Positions 46,732-54,501 of a stretch of DNA of 64,000 bases are shown here, piece after piece. Made by a program: the position numbers and the translations under genes. Numbering within the stretch: position 1 is the stretch's first letter; each line of letters opens with the position of its first letter. This stretch comes from Myxococcota bacterium (GTDB taxonomy: Bacteria > Myxococcota_A > Bradymonadia > UBA7976 > UBA1532): the NCBI GenBank assembly GCA_963169045.1, contig CAUJDF010000041.1, positions 176,481-240,480 of the forward strand, given 5' to 3'. The notes beneath the pieces are model-generated. The model searched no databases. It saw only the letters and a program-made list of their open reading frames with translations, and was not told where the DNA came from.

Positions 46732-46989
46732 TCAGCGCCCGGGACGGCGGCGCACCACGCGCGCCCGCCGTCGTGTCGCCCGGTCGATGGCCCCCGCTCG
46801 CGCCGCGCGCGGCGGCGGCTTCGGCGGGTCCGGCCGCGTCACGGCGACCTGGGCCACCGCGGCCTCGAGCTCGATGGCGGCGTCGAGGAGGAGCGCCTCG
46901 ACGCAGGCCACGAAGTCGCAGATCCCGCGCAGCGCCCCCCGGTCGTTCGCGGGGCCGGCGCGCGCCGGTTCCGGTCCGGATTCGGTCAT
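46732..46989 (-). CDS. Small helical protein in the flagellin-recombinase region
   Basis: An 85-residue ORF starting at ATG 46989 with GGAGCCGAC just upstream. Residues 18-50 form an acidic amphipathic helix (LRGICDFVACVEALLLDAA); the C-terminal 35 residues are Arg/Pro rich. No family is recognised, and it lacks the flagellin signatures of the other small protein. It lies 52 bases after recombinase B and about 150 bases before flagellin A. Codon use and the ribosome site support it, but it could be spurious. Confidence 0.45.
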   Translation of the reverse strand: MTESGPEPARAGPANDRGALRGICDFVACVEALLLDAAIELEAAVAQVAVTRPDPPKPPPRAARAGAIDRATRRRARVVRRRPGR

Positions 46990-47041
46990 GTCGGCTCCGT
47001 CCTCTGTTTGGGAACACATCGCCCCGCCCGGGGCGCGCCGC

Positions 47042-47986
47042 TCAGCCGGCAGCCGCCGGCTCTCGTCCCATCGGCCCGCGCGCGCCGCGTTCGGCGTCGA
47101 GGTAGAGCCGCGTCGTGTCGAGCGTCTCGTGGCCGAGGACCTCGGCCAACCCGACGAGATCGTCCTCGTGCGCGTGCAGGTATCCGGCGGCGAAGGTGTG
47201 GCGCAGCTTCTGGGGCGACACGCGCACCTCGGCGAAACCACAGAACTTTCGCATCATGCGCTGCACGCCGTTCGCGGTGAGCGGTCCGCGCTCGCCCTCG
47301 AACAGATGACCGGGGCGCTCCCCGCGCTCCTCGAGGTAGGCGCGCAGCCGGCGCCGTGCCTCCGTGCCGAGCGGCACGCGACGCGGCTTGCGGCGGTCGC
47401 TCTCCGGATAGTCGACGCTGATCATCCCGCTGCGGGCGCCGAGCTGCACCTCCTCGCGGCGCAGCGCCACGAGCTCGCTGACGCGCAGCCCCGTCTGCAG
47501 GAACAGATAGACGATCGCCTGGTCCCGCCGGCCCGCGCGGCTGTCGATGACCCGCAAGAAGCGCCGGATCTCGATGTCGGAGAGCGGCTGCGGCCGCCGC
47601 GGGTTCTGGTCCACCGGCCGCACGGAGCGCAGCCCACGCCGCGCCGCGTCGTCGATGACCCCCTCCGCGCGCAGCCAGTCGCCATAGCGCTTCATGAACA
47701 CGAGCTTGCGGTTGATCGTCGCCGGGCTCATCCGCGCGTCGACGAGGTGCGCCTTGTACTGGCGCGCCAGGCCGCCGTCGAGCGTGGCCGCGTCGAACGG
47801 CGCGCCGCGCAGATCCGTCCACCAGGTCGCCAGGCCGAGCCAGTCGCTGCGATACGAGTCGGTCGTCTTGGGACGACGTCCCAGCGACGACAGATCCGCC
47901 ACGAACTCCTCGAATCGCATCCGCTCCGCGGTCGACACATAGAGCCACGCGCGTTCGTCGCGCGTCCCTCTGCTCTGCGTCATCAT
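47042..47986 (-). CDS. Tyrosine recombinase B (XerC/D-like)
   Basis: A 314-residue phage-integrase-family recombinase, paralogous to recombinase A (shared SYRSDW and FDAATLD in the core-binding domain). Catalytic residues: R168 (QTGLRVSEL), probable beta-hairpin K200, R262 (LRHTFA), H286 (LGHET) and Y295 (TTRLYL). The HxxR His is Q259 (SPQKLRH), as in recombinase A. It is more likely active than A. It cuts and rejoins DNA at paired sites; the target is unknown. It lies between the two flagellin genes, on the same strand. Confidence 0.88.
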   Translation of the reverse strand: MMTQSRGTRDERAWLYVSTAERMRFEEFVADLSSLGRRPKTTDSYRSDWLGLATWWTDLRGAPFDAATLDGGLARQYKAHLVDARMSPATINRKLVFMKRYGDWLRAEGVIDDAARRGLRSVRPVDQNPRRPQPLSDIEIRRFLRVIDSRAGRRDQAIVYLFLQTGLRVSELVALRREEVQLGARSGMISVDYPESDRRKPRRVPLGTEARRRLRAYLEERGERPGHLFEGERGPLTANGVQRMMRKFCGFAEVRVSPQKLRHTFAAGYLHAHEDDLVGLAEVLGHETLDTTRLYLDAERGARGPMGREPAAAG

Positions 47987-48020
47987 CGCAAGTCCCCCCA
48001 TGCCGCCGCGCGCGTGCCCC

Positions 48021-48068
48021 GGTCGCGGCGCGCACGACTCCTGCGGAGTCGGCGCTCGCGGCGCGACC
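48021..48068. terminator. Long hairpin between flagellin B and recombinase B
   Basis: CGACTCC (48035-48041) and GGAGTCG (48045-48051) form a perfect stem with a TGC loop, flanked by further imperfect pairing (GGTCGCG at 48021 with CGCGACC ending at 48068). There is no U-tract. It may terminate or attenuate transcription so that flagellin is made in excess over recombinase, or stabilise the flagellin mRNA 3' end. Confidence 0.45.
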
Positions 48069-48112
48069 CTCCCCACGCGGGGCGGCGTCTCATCTGTCGA
48101 TGTGTTCCAGGC

Positions 48113-48124
48113 TCGCTCGAGCGA
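48113..48124. repeat. Perfect 12-bp palindrome after flagellin B
   Basis: TCGCTCGAGCGA is an exact palindrome ending five bases before the flagellin B stop region. It may be part of a 3' stem or a protein-binding site; nothing else identifies it. Confidence 0.35.
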
Positions 48125-48129
48125 CCGTC

Positions 48130-49545
48130 TCAGCCCTGCAGGAGCGCGAGCACCTGCTGCGGCTGCTGGTTGGCCTGCGCCAGGATGGACACGCTGGCCT
48201 GCTGCAGGATCTGGCCGCGGGTGAGGTTCGCGGTCTCCGCGGCGAAGTCCGTGTCCTGGATACGGCTGCGGGCCGCGCTGCTGTTCTCGACGATGTTGCT
48301 GAGGTTGGCGAGGATCGACTGCACGCGGTTCACGACGGCGCCGAGCTCCGCGCGGTCCGAGTTGATCTGCTGGATGGCACGGTCCAGCTTGAGGATCGAC
48401 TCGTTGGCATTAAACCGCGTCGTCACGTCGACAGTGACCACCGACTCGTTGGTGGTGACGCCGATGAGCTCGTTGTTGTTGAAGCCGATGAAGGCTTCGT
48501 TCGCGCCCGACAGCTGGTACTGCGCGTCGCTGTACAGGTTGAGCTGCGCCGTGGTCACGCCGGTCGACAGGCCGGTGATCGCGGCGCCGGCGCCGTTGGC
48601 GATGACTTCGATGTTGCGGCCGTCCTCGGCTCGGAGCTGCAGGCGTCCGTTGGCATCGATGGAAGCGACGACGCCGGTCTCGGGGAACACTTCGTTGATG
48701 GCGCGGACCAGCGAGCTCTGCGCATCGTCGGCGTTGATGTTGATGCCGGTGATGACCTGCCCGTTGATGACGATGTTGTCGACGTTGTCGAGCGTGCCGC
48801 CGCCGATGGCTGCGGCGCCGGAGACCTCCGACGGGAGCACCTTCGCGGTGACGCCGTGGAACTCGGTCGAGGCGTTGATGGCGGCGGCCTTCGCGATGGC
48901 CGAGCCGGCCGCGAAGGACGTCGAGAACGTGTCGTCGGCGGCCTGCGAAGCCCGGATGCTGATGCCGTTGATGAACAGATCGCCAGCCGCGAGGGCGTTG
49001 CTGGCCACGGGCACGCCGGTCTGCGTCGCCTGACGACCGATCGTCTCCGAGCGCGCGTCGCGGATGCGGACGCGGATGGTCTCGCGAGCGAAGGCACCCA
49101 CCTGGAAGAAGGCATCCACGAAGGTGCCATCCAGCAGCTTCTGGCTGTTGAAGCGGGTGGTGTCACCGATGCGGGACAGCTCGTCGATGAGCTGGTCGAT
49201 CTCCTGCTGGAGCGCCTCGCGGTCGGTGTCGGTGTTGACGTCGTTCGCCGCCTGGATCGACAGCTCGCGCATGCGCTGCAAGATGTTCGTGGACTCCGCC
49301 AACGCGCCTTCGCCCACCTGCGCCAGGGAGATCGCGTCGTTCGCGTTCCGGATGGCCTGGCTGAGACCCCGGATCTGGCTGGTGAAGCGTTCGGTGATCG
49401 CGAGCCCGGCAGCGTCGTCGCCGGCGGAGTTGATCCGCAGACCGCTCGAGAGCCGCTGGAAGGAGCGGCTGATGGAGTTGTTGCTCCCGAGGAGCTGACG
49501 CTGCGCGTTGATGGACGCGAGGTTCGTGTTGACGAAGAGTCCCAT
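48130..49545 (-). CDS. fliC: Flagellin B
   Basis: A 471-residue flagellin, the same length as flagellin A and clearly paralogous. N-terminus [38 protein letters not shown]-terminus NRVQSILANLSNIVENSSAARSR, RGQILQQASVSILAQANQQPQQVL. The middle carries a hook IN motif (IVINGQVITGININADDAQ) near residues 255-275. Differences from A concentrate in the surface-exposed centre. GGAGGAAACC precedes the ATG. A structured leader and a possible sigma-28 promoter lie upstream. Confidence 0.95.
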   Translation of the reverse strand: MGLFVNTNLASINAQRQLLGSNNSISRSFQRLSSGLRINSAGDDAAGLAITERFTSQIRGLSQAIRNANDAISLAQVGEGALAESTNILQRMRELSIQAANDVNTDTDREALQQEIDQLIDELSRIGDTTRFNSQKLLDGTFVDAFFQVGAFARETIRVRIRDARSETIGRQATQTGVPVASNALAAGDLFINGISIRASQAADDTFSTSFAAGSAIAKAAAINASTEFHGVTAKVLPSEVSGAAAIGGGTLDNVDNIVINGQVITGININADDAQSSLVRAINEVFPETGVVASIDANGRLQLRAEDGRNIEVIANGAGAAITGLSTGVTTAQLNLYSDAQYQLSGANEAFIGFNNNELIGVTTNESVVTVDVTTRFNANESILKLDRAIQQINSDRAELGAVVNRVQSILANLSNIVENSSAARSRIQDTDFAAETANLTRGQILQQASVSILAQANQQPQQVLALLQG

Positions 49546-49564
49546 GGTTTCCTCCGTGGAAACA

Positions 49565-49597
49565 CCCCGTCGCGTGTCTTCGTTCTACGCGACGGGG
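49565..49597. repeat. Perfect 11-bp inverted repeat in the flagellin B leader
   Basis: CCCCGTCGCGT (49565-49575) and ACGCGACGGGG (49587-49597) are exact inverted repeats around an 11-base centre, 20 bases before the flagellin B ATG. In RNA this is a strong hairpin next to the ribosome site. In DNA, paired 11-bp arms resemble tyrosine-recombinase core sites, although XerCD and Cre use 6-8 base centres. Confidence 0.6.
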
Positions 49598-49626
49598 GCG
49601 GCATCCATGCCTGTCGGGACACGCAT

Positions 49627-49691
49627 CGCACCCCACCTCGGGGTGCGCTGCGCGTGTGTCGAATGAGAGAGAACCGAGTTGCCCCTCTCAT
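49627..49691. repeat. Two further stem-loops in the flagellin B leader
   Basis: CGCACCCC (49627-49634) pairs with GGGGTGCG (49640-49647) across a 5-base loop. ATGAGAG (49663-49669) pairs with CTCTCAT (49685-49691). Together with the 11-bp repeat they make the ~180-base leader highly structured. Confidence 0.5.
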
Positions 49692-49729
49692 CGGACGTCT
49701 TCGCCGGGACGTGAGAAAAAAGTGCGCCG

Positions 49730-49756
49730 TTATCGCGACAGTAGTCGGCCGCGTTA
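49730..49756 (-). promoter_or_regulatory. Possible sigma-28 (FliA) promoter of flagellin B
   Basis: On the minus strand TAACGCGG (49756-49749), an 11-base spacer, and CGCGATAA (49737-49730). The sigma-28 consensus is TAAAGTTT-N11-GCCGATAA; the key TAA and CGATAA are kept. Transcription would begin near 49722, about 177 bases before the ATG. Confidence 0.4.
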
Positions 49757-49765
49757 TCGGGCGGG

Positions 49766-50218
49766 TCAGCGGAAGAGGGTGTAGGTGCCGTCGTCGGGCG
49801 CGGCCGCGTGGCACAACGCGCAGGTCTCGGCGTCGGAGGGCAGGCGGGCCAGCGAGGCGGCGTCGTAGGACTCGTACGTCCAGCCCTCGTAGGGGCCGTC
49901 GGCGGTGCGGCGGCGCACGTCGATGCGCGTGACGAGGGCGCGATCGCCGAGGTCCTTGTGGACCTTCACCATGACCGTGCCGACGGGGTGGCGCCCGTCG
50001 CGGCCGGGACGGGCGCCGGGCGAGCGGAAGAGCTCGCGCACCTCGCCGGCGGCCTCGTCGACGACGGGCGCGGACGCCGCCGTCCAGCGCTCGTAGCCGT
50101 CGGGAAAGCCGGGATCGGCGGCCGGGGGAGCGTCCGCGCGCGGTGCGTCGCGCGAACCGCCGAGACCGCCGCAGGACATGAGCAACGAGAGGAGGGCGAG
50201 GAGTGCGGGACGTCGCAT
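49766..50218 (-). CDS. Cytochrome P460-like lipoprotein
   Basis: A 150-residue lipoprotein (lipobox LMSC, Cys16) with the pattern of cytochrome P460: GYERWTAAS at the start of the domain, VGTVMVKVHKD, GWTYESYD and a C-terminal haem motif CALCH followed by DGTYTLF. P460 proteins bind a modified c-type haem and can oxidise hydroxylamine or act in NO detoxification; the role here is unknown. The start ATG 50218 follows TTGCGG-18-CAGGAT, whose end is six bases upstream, consistent with a leaderless message. Confidence 0.7.
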   Translation of the reverse strand: MRRPALLALLSLLMSCGGLGGSRDAPRADAPPAADPGFPDGYERWTAASAPVVDEAAGEVRELFRSPGARPGRDGRHPVGTVMVKVHKDLGDRALVTRIDVRRRTADGPYEGWTYESYDAASLARLPSDAETCALCHAAAPDDGTYTLFR

Positions 50219-50224
50219 GGCCCC

Positions 50225-50254
50225 ATCCTGCCCGCCGTCCCCGCGAATCCGCAA
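50225..50254 (-). promoter_or_regulatory. Putative promoter, leaderless type, for the P460-like gene
   Basis: TTGCGG (50254-50249) and CAGGAT (50230-50225), spacer 18. The -10 ends six bases before the ATG at 50218. The first T of the -10 is replaced by C, which weakens the call. Confidence 0.35.
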
Positions 50255-50328
50255 CCCGGCACGCGGCACCGATGCATTTGGACGGGCGGGGTCGCGCGCG
50301 GTTAGCATCGCCGCCGGAGGACCCGCCG

Positions 50329-50697
50329 ATGCGCCTGAAGACCCTGCTCACCCTCGCCGCGATCGGCGTCGTCATCTTCGCCGGCGTGAAGTTCGGCGCC
50401 GTCTACGTCAACAAGATGCAGTTCCGCAGCGTGATCTCCGCCGAGGCGCTCGACGCCCGCCGCGAGACGCGCCGACCGGGCGCCAAGGGGCTCATCCGGC
50501 GCATCAACGAACGCGTGCAGTTCGAGAACATCAAGGTGCCCGAGGACGTCGAGTTCGCCATCGAGGGCCTCGACGAGCCGAGCGCCGATCTGGTGATCAC
50601 CGCCGACTACACCGAGGTCGTCGACCTGTACGTCACCAAGGTGCCGATGAAGATTCAGGTCGTCGGGCGTGCCGACGCGCCCGAACAGAAGAAGTAG
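50329..50697 (+). CDS. Small membrane-anchored protein, unknown function
   Basis: A 122-residue protein with one N-terminal membrane helix (about 5-22) and a basic/acidic extracytoplasmic part of about 95 residues with predicted alpha-beta character (FENIKVPEDVEF, LVITADYTEVVDLYVTKVP). It resembles uncharacterised delta-proteobacterial proteins of similar size; I cannot name a function. CGGAGGAC precedes the ATG and TAGCAT lies at 50303-50308. It converges on alaS. Confidence 0.65.
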   Translation: MRLKTLLTLAAIGVVIFAGVKFGAVYVNKMQFRSVISAEALDARRETRRPGAKGLIRRINERVQFENIKVPEDVEFAIEGLDEPSADLVITADYTEVVDLYVTKVPMKIQVVGRADAPEQKK

Positions 50698-50718
50698 TCT
50701 CGACGGGGGGCGGCGGGC

Positions 50719-53379
50719 TCAGGGGTGCGCCGGGGCGTCGACGCCGGCGAGCCCCGCCACGACCGCCGGCGCCGCGGCGATCGCGTCGGAGAGCAGCTCG
50801 GCCTTGCCGCCGGCCTGCGCGAAGTCGGGACGCCCGCCGCCGCGGCCGCCCATCTTCTCGGCGAGGGCGCCGACGATCTTGCCGGCATGGAAGCGCTTGT
50901 CGTCGCGCGTCTTCGGACCGATCGCGACGAGCACCGTCCCCTTCCCGTCGAGCTCCGCGCCGAGGACGACCACCGCCGCGGGATCCTTGTCGCGCACTCG
51001 GTCGGCCAGGGCCGCCAGCGCGTCGCGGTCGTCGGCGTCGACCTTGGCGGCGACCAGCGGCACGCCGCCCACCGCCACCTGCCGTGCGAGCAGCGAGTCA
51101 GCGTCGTGGGCACCACCGGAGCGGCGCGCCCGGTCGAGCGCCTTCTTCAGGCTGCGGATCTCCTCCTGCAGCGCCTCGATGCGCTCCGGCAGGCGGTCCG
51201 GCTCGACGCGCAGCGCCGCCGCGGCCTGGCGCAGCAGCGCGTGTTCGCGCCGGCTCAGCTGCTCGGCGGCGTGGCCGACGACGGCCTCGATGCGGCGCAC
51301 GCCCGCGGCGACCGCCGACTCGCTCGTGATGCGGAAGACCCCGATGTCGCCGAGGCGCCGGACGTGGTTGCCGCCGCACAGCTCGAACGACTCGCCGCCG
51401 GCGCGCACCGTCCGGACGAGGTCGCCGTACTTCTCGCCGAAGAGCGCCACCGCGCCCTGGCCGCGCGCCGCGTCGATGGGCACGCCCTCGGTGATCACCA
51501 CGTCGTCGTTGCGCCGGATGCGCTCGTTCACCCAGCCCTCGACGGCCAGGATCTGCTGCTCGCTGAGCGCGCTGCCGTGGCTGAAGTCGAAGCGCAGCCG
51601 GTCGGGCTCGACCACCGAGCCCTTCTGGTCGACGTGCGGGCCGAGGATCGTCTTAAGCGCGGCGTTCAGCAGGTGTGTCGCCGTGTGGTGGATCGTCTTG
51701 CGCGCGCGGCGGACGACGTCGACCTCGGCGCGCACGTGCGTGTCGGCGGCCAGCCCGTCGAGCGTGCCCGACGTCAGCGTGCCGATGTGGGTGATGATGC
51801 CGGTGACCTTCTGCACGTCCTCGACGGCCACCTCGAAGCCGGGGCCGCGAAGGGTGCCCTGGTCGGCGATCTCGCCGCCGCTCTCGGCGTAGAACGGCGT
51901 CTGATCGAGCACGATCTCGACCTTCTCGCCCTCGCGGCGCCACCGAACGACCGTGGAGTCGAAGCTGGCGAGGCCGTAGCCGGCGAAGCCGTGGCCGCCG
52001 CTCGGCGACAGCTCGACCCAGCGGCCCGACACCTGCTCGTAGAACCGGCCCGCGGCGCGGCTGCGCTCCTTCTGCTGGTTCATCGCGGCGACGAAGCCAT
52101 GCTCGTCGACGGTAAAGCCCTTCTCCTCGGCGATGATGCCGGTCAGGTCGACCGGGAAGCCGTAGGTGTCGTGCAGCAGGAACGCCTCGTCGCCCGTGAT
52201 CGCCCGGTCACCCGGCGCCTTGGCGGCGATGATCTCGCCGATGCGCGCCATGCCGCGATCGATCGTGGCGAAGAAGCGCGCCTCCTCTTCCTTCAGCGCG
52301 TCGGCGGCGTTCGCGAGCGCGTGCTTCGGGAGCTCGTAGATACCCTCGAAGACCTCGGCGACGGTGGGCACGAACCGCCACATGAACGGCCCGTCGAAGC
52401 CCAACAGACGACCGTGGCGCACTGCGCGGCGCAGGATGCGCCGCAGCACGTAGCCGCGGCCCTCGTTGCTGAACTGCCCGCCCTCGGTGAGGGTGAAGGT
52501 CAGCGAGCGCAGGTGGTCGGCGATGACCTGCAGGTGCACCTTCTGTTCGGCGTGCGCGAAGTCGGCCTTCGCCACCGAAGCCACGTGACGGATGATCGGC
52601 TGGAAGAGGTCGGTGTCGTAGGCGCTCGTCTTTCCCTGCAGGATCATCGTGATGCGCTCCATGCCCATGCCGGTGTCGACCGACTGCATGGGCAGGGGCG
52701 TGAGCGTGCCGTCGTCGGCACGGTCGTACTGCATGAAGACGTTGTTCCAGAATTCGAGATAGCGATCGCTCGCGCCGCCGACGACCGCGTCGGGGCCGGT
52801 GCCGAGCTCGGGGCCGAGGTCGTAGTAGAGCTCGGTGCAGGGACCGCAAGGGCCCGTGGGCCCCATCGACCAGAAGTTCTCCTCGTCGCCACGGTCGACG
52901 TCGCCGAAGCGATGGATGCGCTCGCTGGGCATCCCGACGACATCGCGCCAGAGGGCGTAGGACTCGTCGTCGTCCTTGTAGACGCTGGCGTAGATGCGAG
53001 TGGGATCGAGGCCGTACACGTTGACCGACAGATCCCAGGCCATCTCGATCGTGGGGCGCTTGAAGTAGTCGCCGAACGACCAGTTGCCGAGCATCTCGAA
53101 CCAGGTCAGGTGCCGGCCGTCCTTGCCGACGGCATCGAGGTCGTTGTGCTTGCCGCCGACACGCATGCACTTCTGCACGGAGCAGGCACGCGTGTAATCG
53201 CGCTTCTCCTGCCCGAGCAGCGTGGCCTTGAACTGATTCATGCCGGCGTTCGTGAACAGAAGCGTCGGGTCGTCCCAGGGGATGATCGGAGACGACGGCA
53301 CCTCGCGATGCTCGAGCCCGGATTTCTTCACGAAGTAGTCGAGGAAAGTACGCCGGATGCGACGATGGTCCCAGCTCAT
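50719..53379 (-). CDS. alaS: Alanyl-tRNA synthetase
   Basis: An 886-residue class II synthetase. The N-terminal catalytic domain has motif SSPIIPWDDPTLLFTNAGMNQFK and the GPTGPCGPCTELYYD and TGMGMERI segments. The editing domain has the zinc motif HHTATH and CGGNH (the usual CGGTH with Thr to Asn). A C-Ala domain with a DHHA1-like end (GGRGGGRPDFAQAGG) closes the protein. It charges tRNA-Ala and hydrolyses mischarged Ser/Gly. ATG 53379 is preferred; an in-frame GTG at 53388 has no ribosome site. Confidence 0.97.
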   Translation of the reverse strand: MSWDHRRIRRTFLDYFVKKSGLEHREVPSSPIIPWDDPTLLFTNAGMNQFKATLLGQEKRDYTRACSVQKCMRVGGKHNDLDAVGKDGRHLTWFEMLGNWSFGDYFKRPTIEMAWDLSVNVYGLDPTRIYASVYKDDDESYALWRDVVGMPSERIHRFGDVDRGDEENFWSMGPTGPCGPCTELYYDLGPELGTGPDAVVGGASDRYLEFWNNVFMQYDRADDGTLTPLPMQSVDTGMGMERITMILQGKTSAYDTDLFQPIIRHVASVAKADFAHAEQKVHLQVIADHLRSLTFTLTEGGQFSNEGRGYVLRRILRRAVRHGRLLGFDGPFMWRFVPTVAEVFEGIYELPKHALANAADALKEEEARFFATIDRGMARIGEIIAAKAPGDRAITGDEAFLLHDTYGFPVDLTGIIAEEKGFTVDEHGFVAAMNQQKERSRAAGRFYEQVSGRWVELSPSGGHGFAGYGLASFDSTVVRWRREGEKVEIVLDQTPFYAESGGEIADQGTLRGPGFEVAVEDVQKVTGIITHIGTLTSGTLDGLAADTHVRAEVDVVRRARKTIHHTATHLLNAALKTILGPHVDQKGSVVEPDRLRFDFSHGSALSEQQILAVEGWVNERIRRNDDVVITEGVPIDAARGQGAVALFGEKYGDLVRTVRAGGESFELCGGNHVRRLGDIGVFRITSESAVAAGVRRIEAVVGHAAEQLSRREHALLRQAAAALRVEPDRLPERIEALQEEIRSLKKALDRARRSGGAHDADSLLARQVAVGGVPLVAAKVDADDRDALAALADRVRDKDPAAVVVLGAELDGKGTVLVAIGPKTRDDKRFHAGKIVGALAEKMGGRGGGRPDFAQAGGKAELLSDAIAAAPAVVAGLAGVDAPAHP

Positions 53380-53409
53380 GGTGCTCACTCTCGGCAGCGG
53401 AAACGGCGC

Positions 53410-53439
53410 TTTCTAGAACGCGTCGGAAGGGGTTGTCAA
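53410..53439 (-). promoter_or_regulatory. Putative sigma-70 promoter of alaS
   Basis: A perfect TTGACA (53439-53434) and TAGAAA (53415-53410), 18 bases apart, giving a leader of about 24 bases before the ATG at 53379. Confidence 0.55.
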
Positions 53440-53487
53440 CGCGCGCAAGGCGCCCGAATTCGGCCCAATCCGACGGCAACTTTGTAG

Positions 53488-53516
53488 TTGACGATTGGTA
53501 TTCCCCCGCCTACGCT
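53488..53516 (+). promoter_or_regulatory. Putative sigma-70 promoter of the small lipoprotein gene
   Basis: TTGACG (53488-53493) and TACGCT (53511-53516) with an ideal 17-base spacer. It would give a leader of about 110 bases before the ATG at 53634; no riboswitch or clear structure was recognised in it. Confidence 0.55.
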
Positions 53517-53633
53517 CCCCCCGTTTCTCAGCACCCCGAGCGCCGGTTCGGGCTCTCCGGGTTCGCTCGCGGGCGCCTTTGCGCTCGCGGTGCACAACCA
53601 GCCGGTGAGTCCGGCTTCGCATCGAGGGTTCCC

Positions 53634-54044
53634 ATGGCCAGCATCCGTCTCGTCCTCTTCGCGCTCCTCACCTCGTTCTTCCTCGCCTGCTCCGGCGGCG
53701 GCGGCGCCGACAAGATCATCGGCAAGTGGACGGTCGACGTCGACGCGCTCTCCGAGATGGAAGAGTTCAAGAAGATGCCAGAGGAGCAGCGCAAGATGGC
53801 CCTCGAGATGGCCAAGGGCATGATGTCCTCGATGGAGTTCGAGTTCACCAAGGACACCTTCAAGGTGTCGATGATGGGCAAGAGCGAAGAGGGCTCCTAC
53901 ACGGTCAAGTCGGCCGAGGGCGACAAGGTCGTCCTCTCGGCGAAGGGCAAGGAAGGCAAGGAAGAGGAGATGACCGTCACCGCCAAGGGCGACAAGATGG
54001 TCATGCACATGGGCAAGGACCAGTTCCCGCTCAAGCGCAAGTAA
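53634..54044 (+). CDS. Small lipoprotein, lipocalin-like
   Basis: A 136-residue lipoprotein with lipobox FFLACS (Cys19) followed by a Gly tract. The mature part starts IIGKWTVD, has a Met/Glu/Lys helix (EEFKKMPEEQRKMALEMA), and ends in alternating strands (FEFTKDTFKVSM, EGSYTVKS, KVVLSAKG). It looks like a small one-barrel lipocalin-type protein, with function unknown. It is notably Met/Lys rich for this genome. The stop overlaps the 3' end of the convergent PUA-like gene by 14 bases. Confidence 0.7.
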   Translation: MASIRLVLFALLTSFFLACSGGGGADKIIGKWTVDVDALSEMEEFKKMPEEQRKMALEMAKGMMSSMEFEFTKDTFKVSMMGKSEEGSYTVKSAEGDKVVLSAKGKEGKEEEMTVTAKGDKMVMHMGKDQFPLKRK

Positions 54045-54501
54045 GCATCTCCACCCACGCGCGGGGCAACAGGCTCACCAGCTCGCCGTCGGTGACCTGA
54101 CCACAGCCGAGCACACGCCCCGCCGCCCGCACGACGCAGAATCCCCTCCCTTCGCTCCCCGCCGGCAACGGCTGAGTCTCTCCCCGCAGAAAGCGGCCGG
54201 TCCCCTCGGTGTCGAGGTCGACGACGTTGCGCGTCGCGCTCGCGGCGAAGCGCTGCAGGAACACACTCGTCGGCTTGGCCCGCGGCAGCGGCTCCCGCGA
54301 CATCAACAGACCGCATGCCTCGAGACGGAGACCCGGGGGCGGCAGACAGTCGGCGGCGGCGATCCAGATCGCCGGCGAGCCGGGTCGGTGCCAGAACCGG
54401 TGGCCGGCGAAGACCGCGCTCGAGAGGCCGTAGCGGTGTTCGAGCCAGGCGAGCACCGCCGCCTGATCGGGCACCGGCTCAAAGGCGACGGAGGCGCGCA
54501 A
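54031..54501 (-). CDS. PUA-like RNA-binding protein, split partner of the methyltransferase
   Basis: A 156-residue protein from a TTG at 54501 (GGGAGGG lies seven bases upstream). It resembles the C-terminal PUA-like domain of RsmF/NOP2-type methyltransferases: AVFAGHRFWHRPG near the start, and GRVLGCGQVTDGELVSLLP near the end. Its start lies 23 bases inside the end of the methyltransferase gene, so what is one polypeptide in E. coli RsmF appears here as two overlapping genes. It probably binds rRNA or tRNA for the enzyme. Confidence 0.6.
   Translation of the reverse strand: MRASVAFEPVPDQAAVLAWLEHRYGLSSAVFAGHRFWHRPGSPAIWIAAADCLPPPGLRLEACGLLMSREPLPRAKPTSVFLQRFAASATRNVVDLDTEGTGRFLRGETQPLPAGSEGRGFCVVRAAGRVLGCGQVTDGELVSLLPRAWVEMLTCA

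Noticed and set aside
46577..47017. 146-codon minus-strand frame upstream of flagellin A
   Set aside because: Arg/Gly/Ala low-complexity shadow that overlaps the better supported 85-residue ORF (46732-46989) and the flagellin A leader.
43727..48076. Prophage or integron reading of the two tyrosine recombinases
   Set aside because: No phage structural genes, attC sites, cassettes or tRNA target are nearby; the neighbours are flagellins on the same strand with tight spacing.
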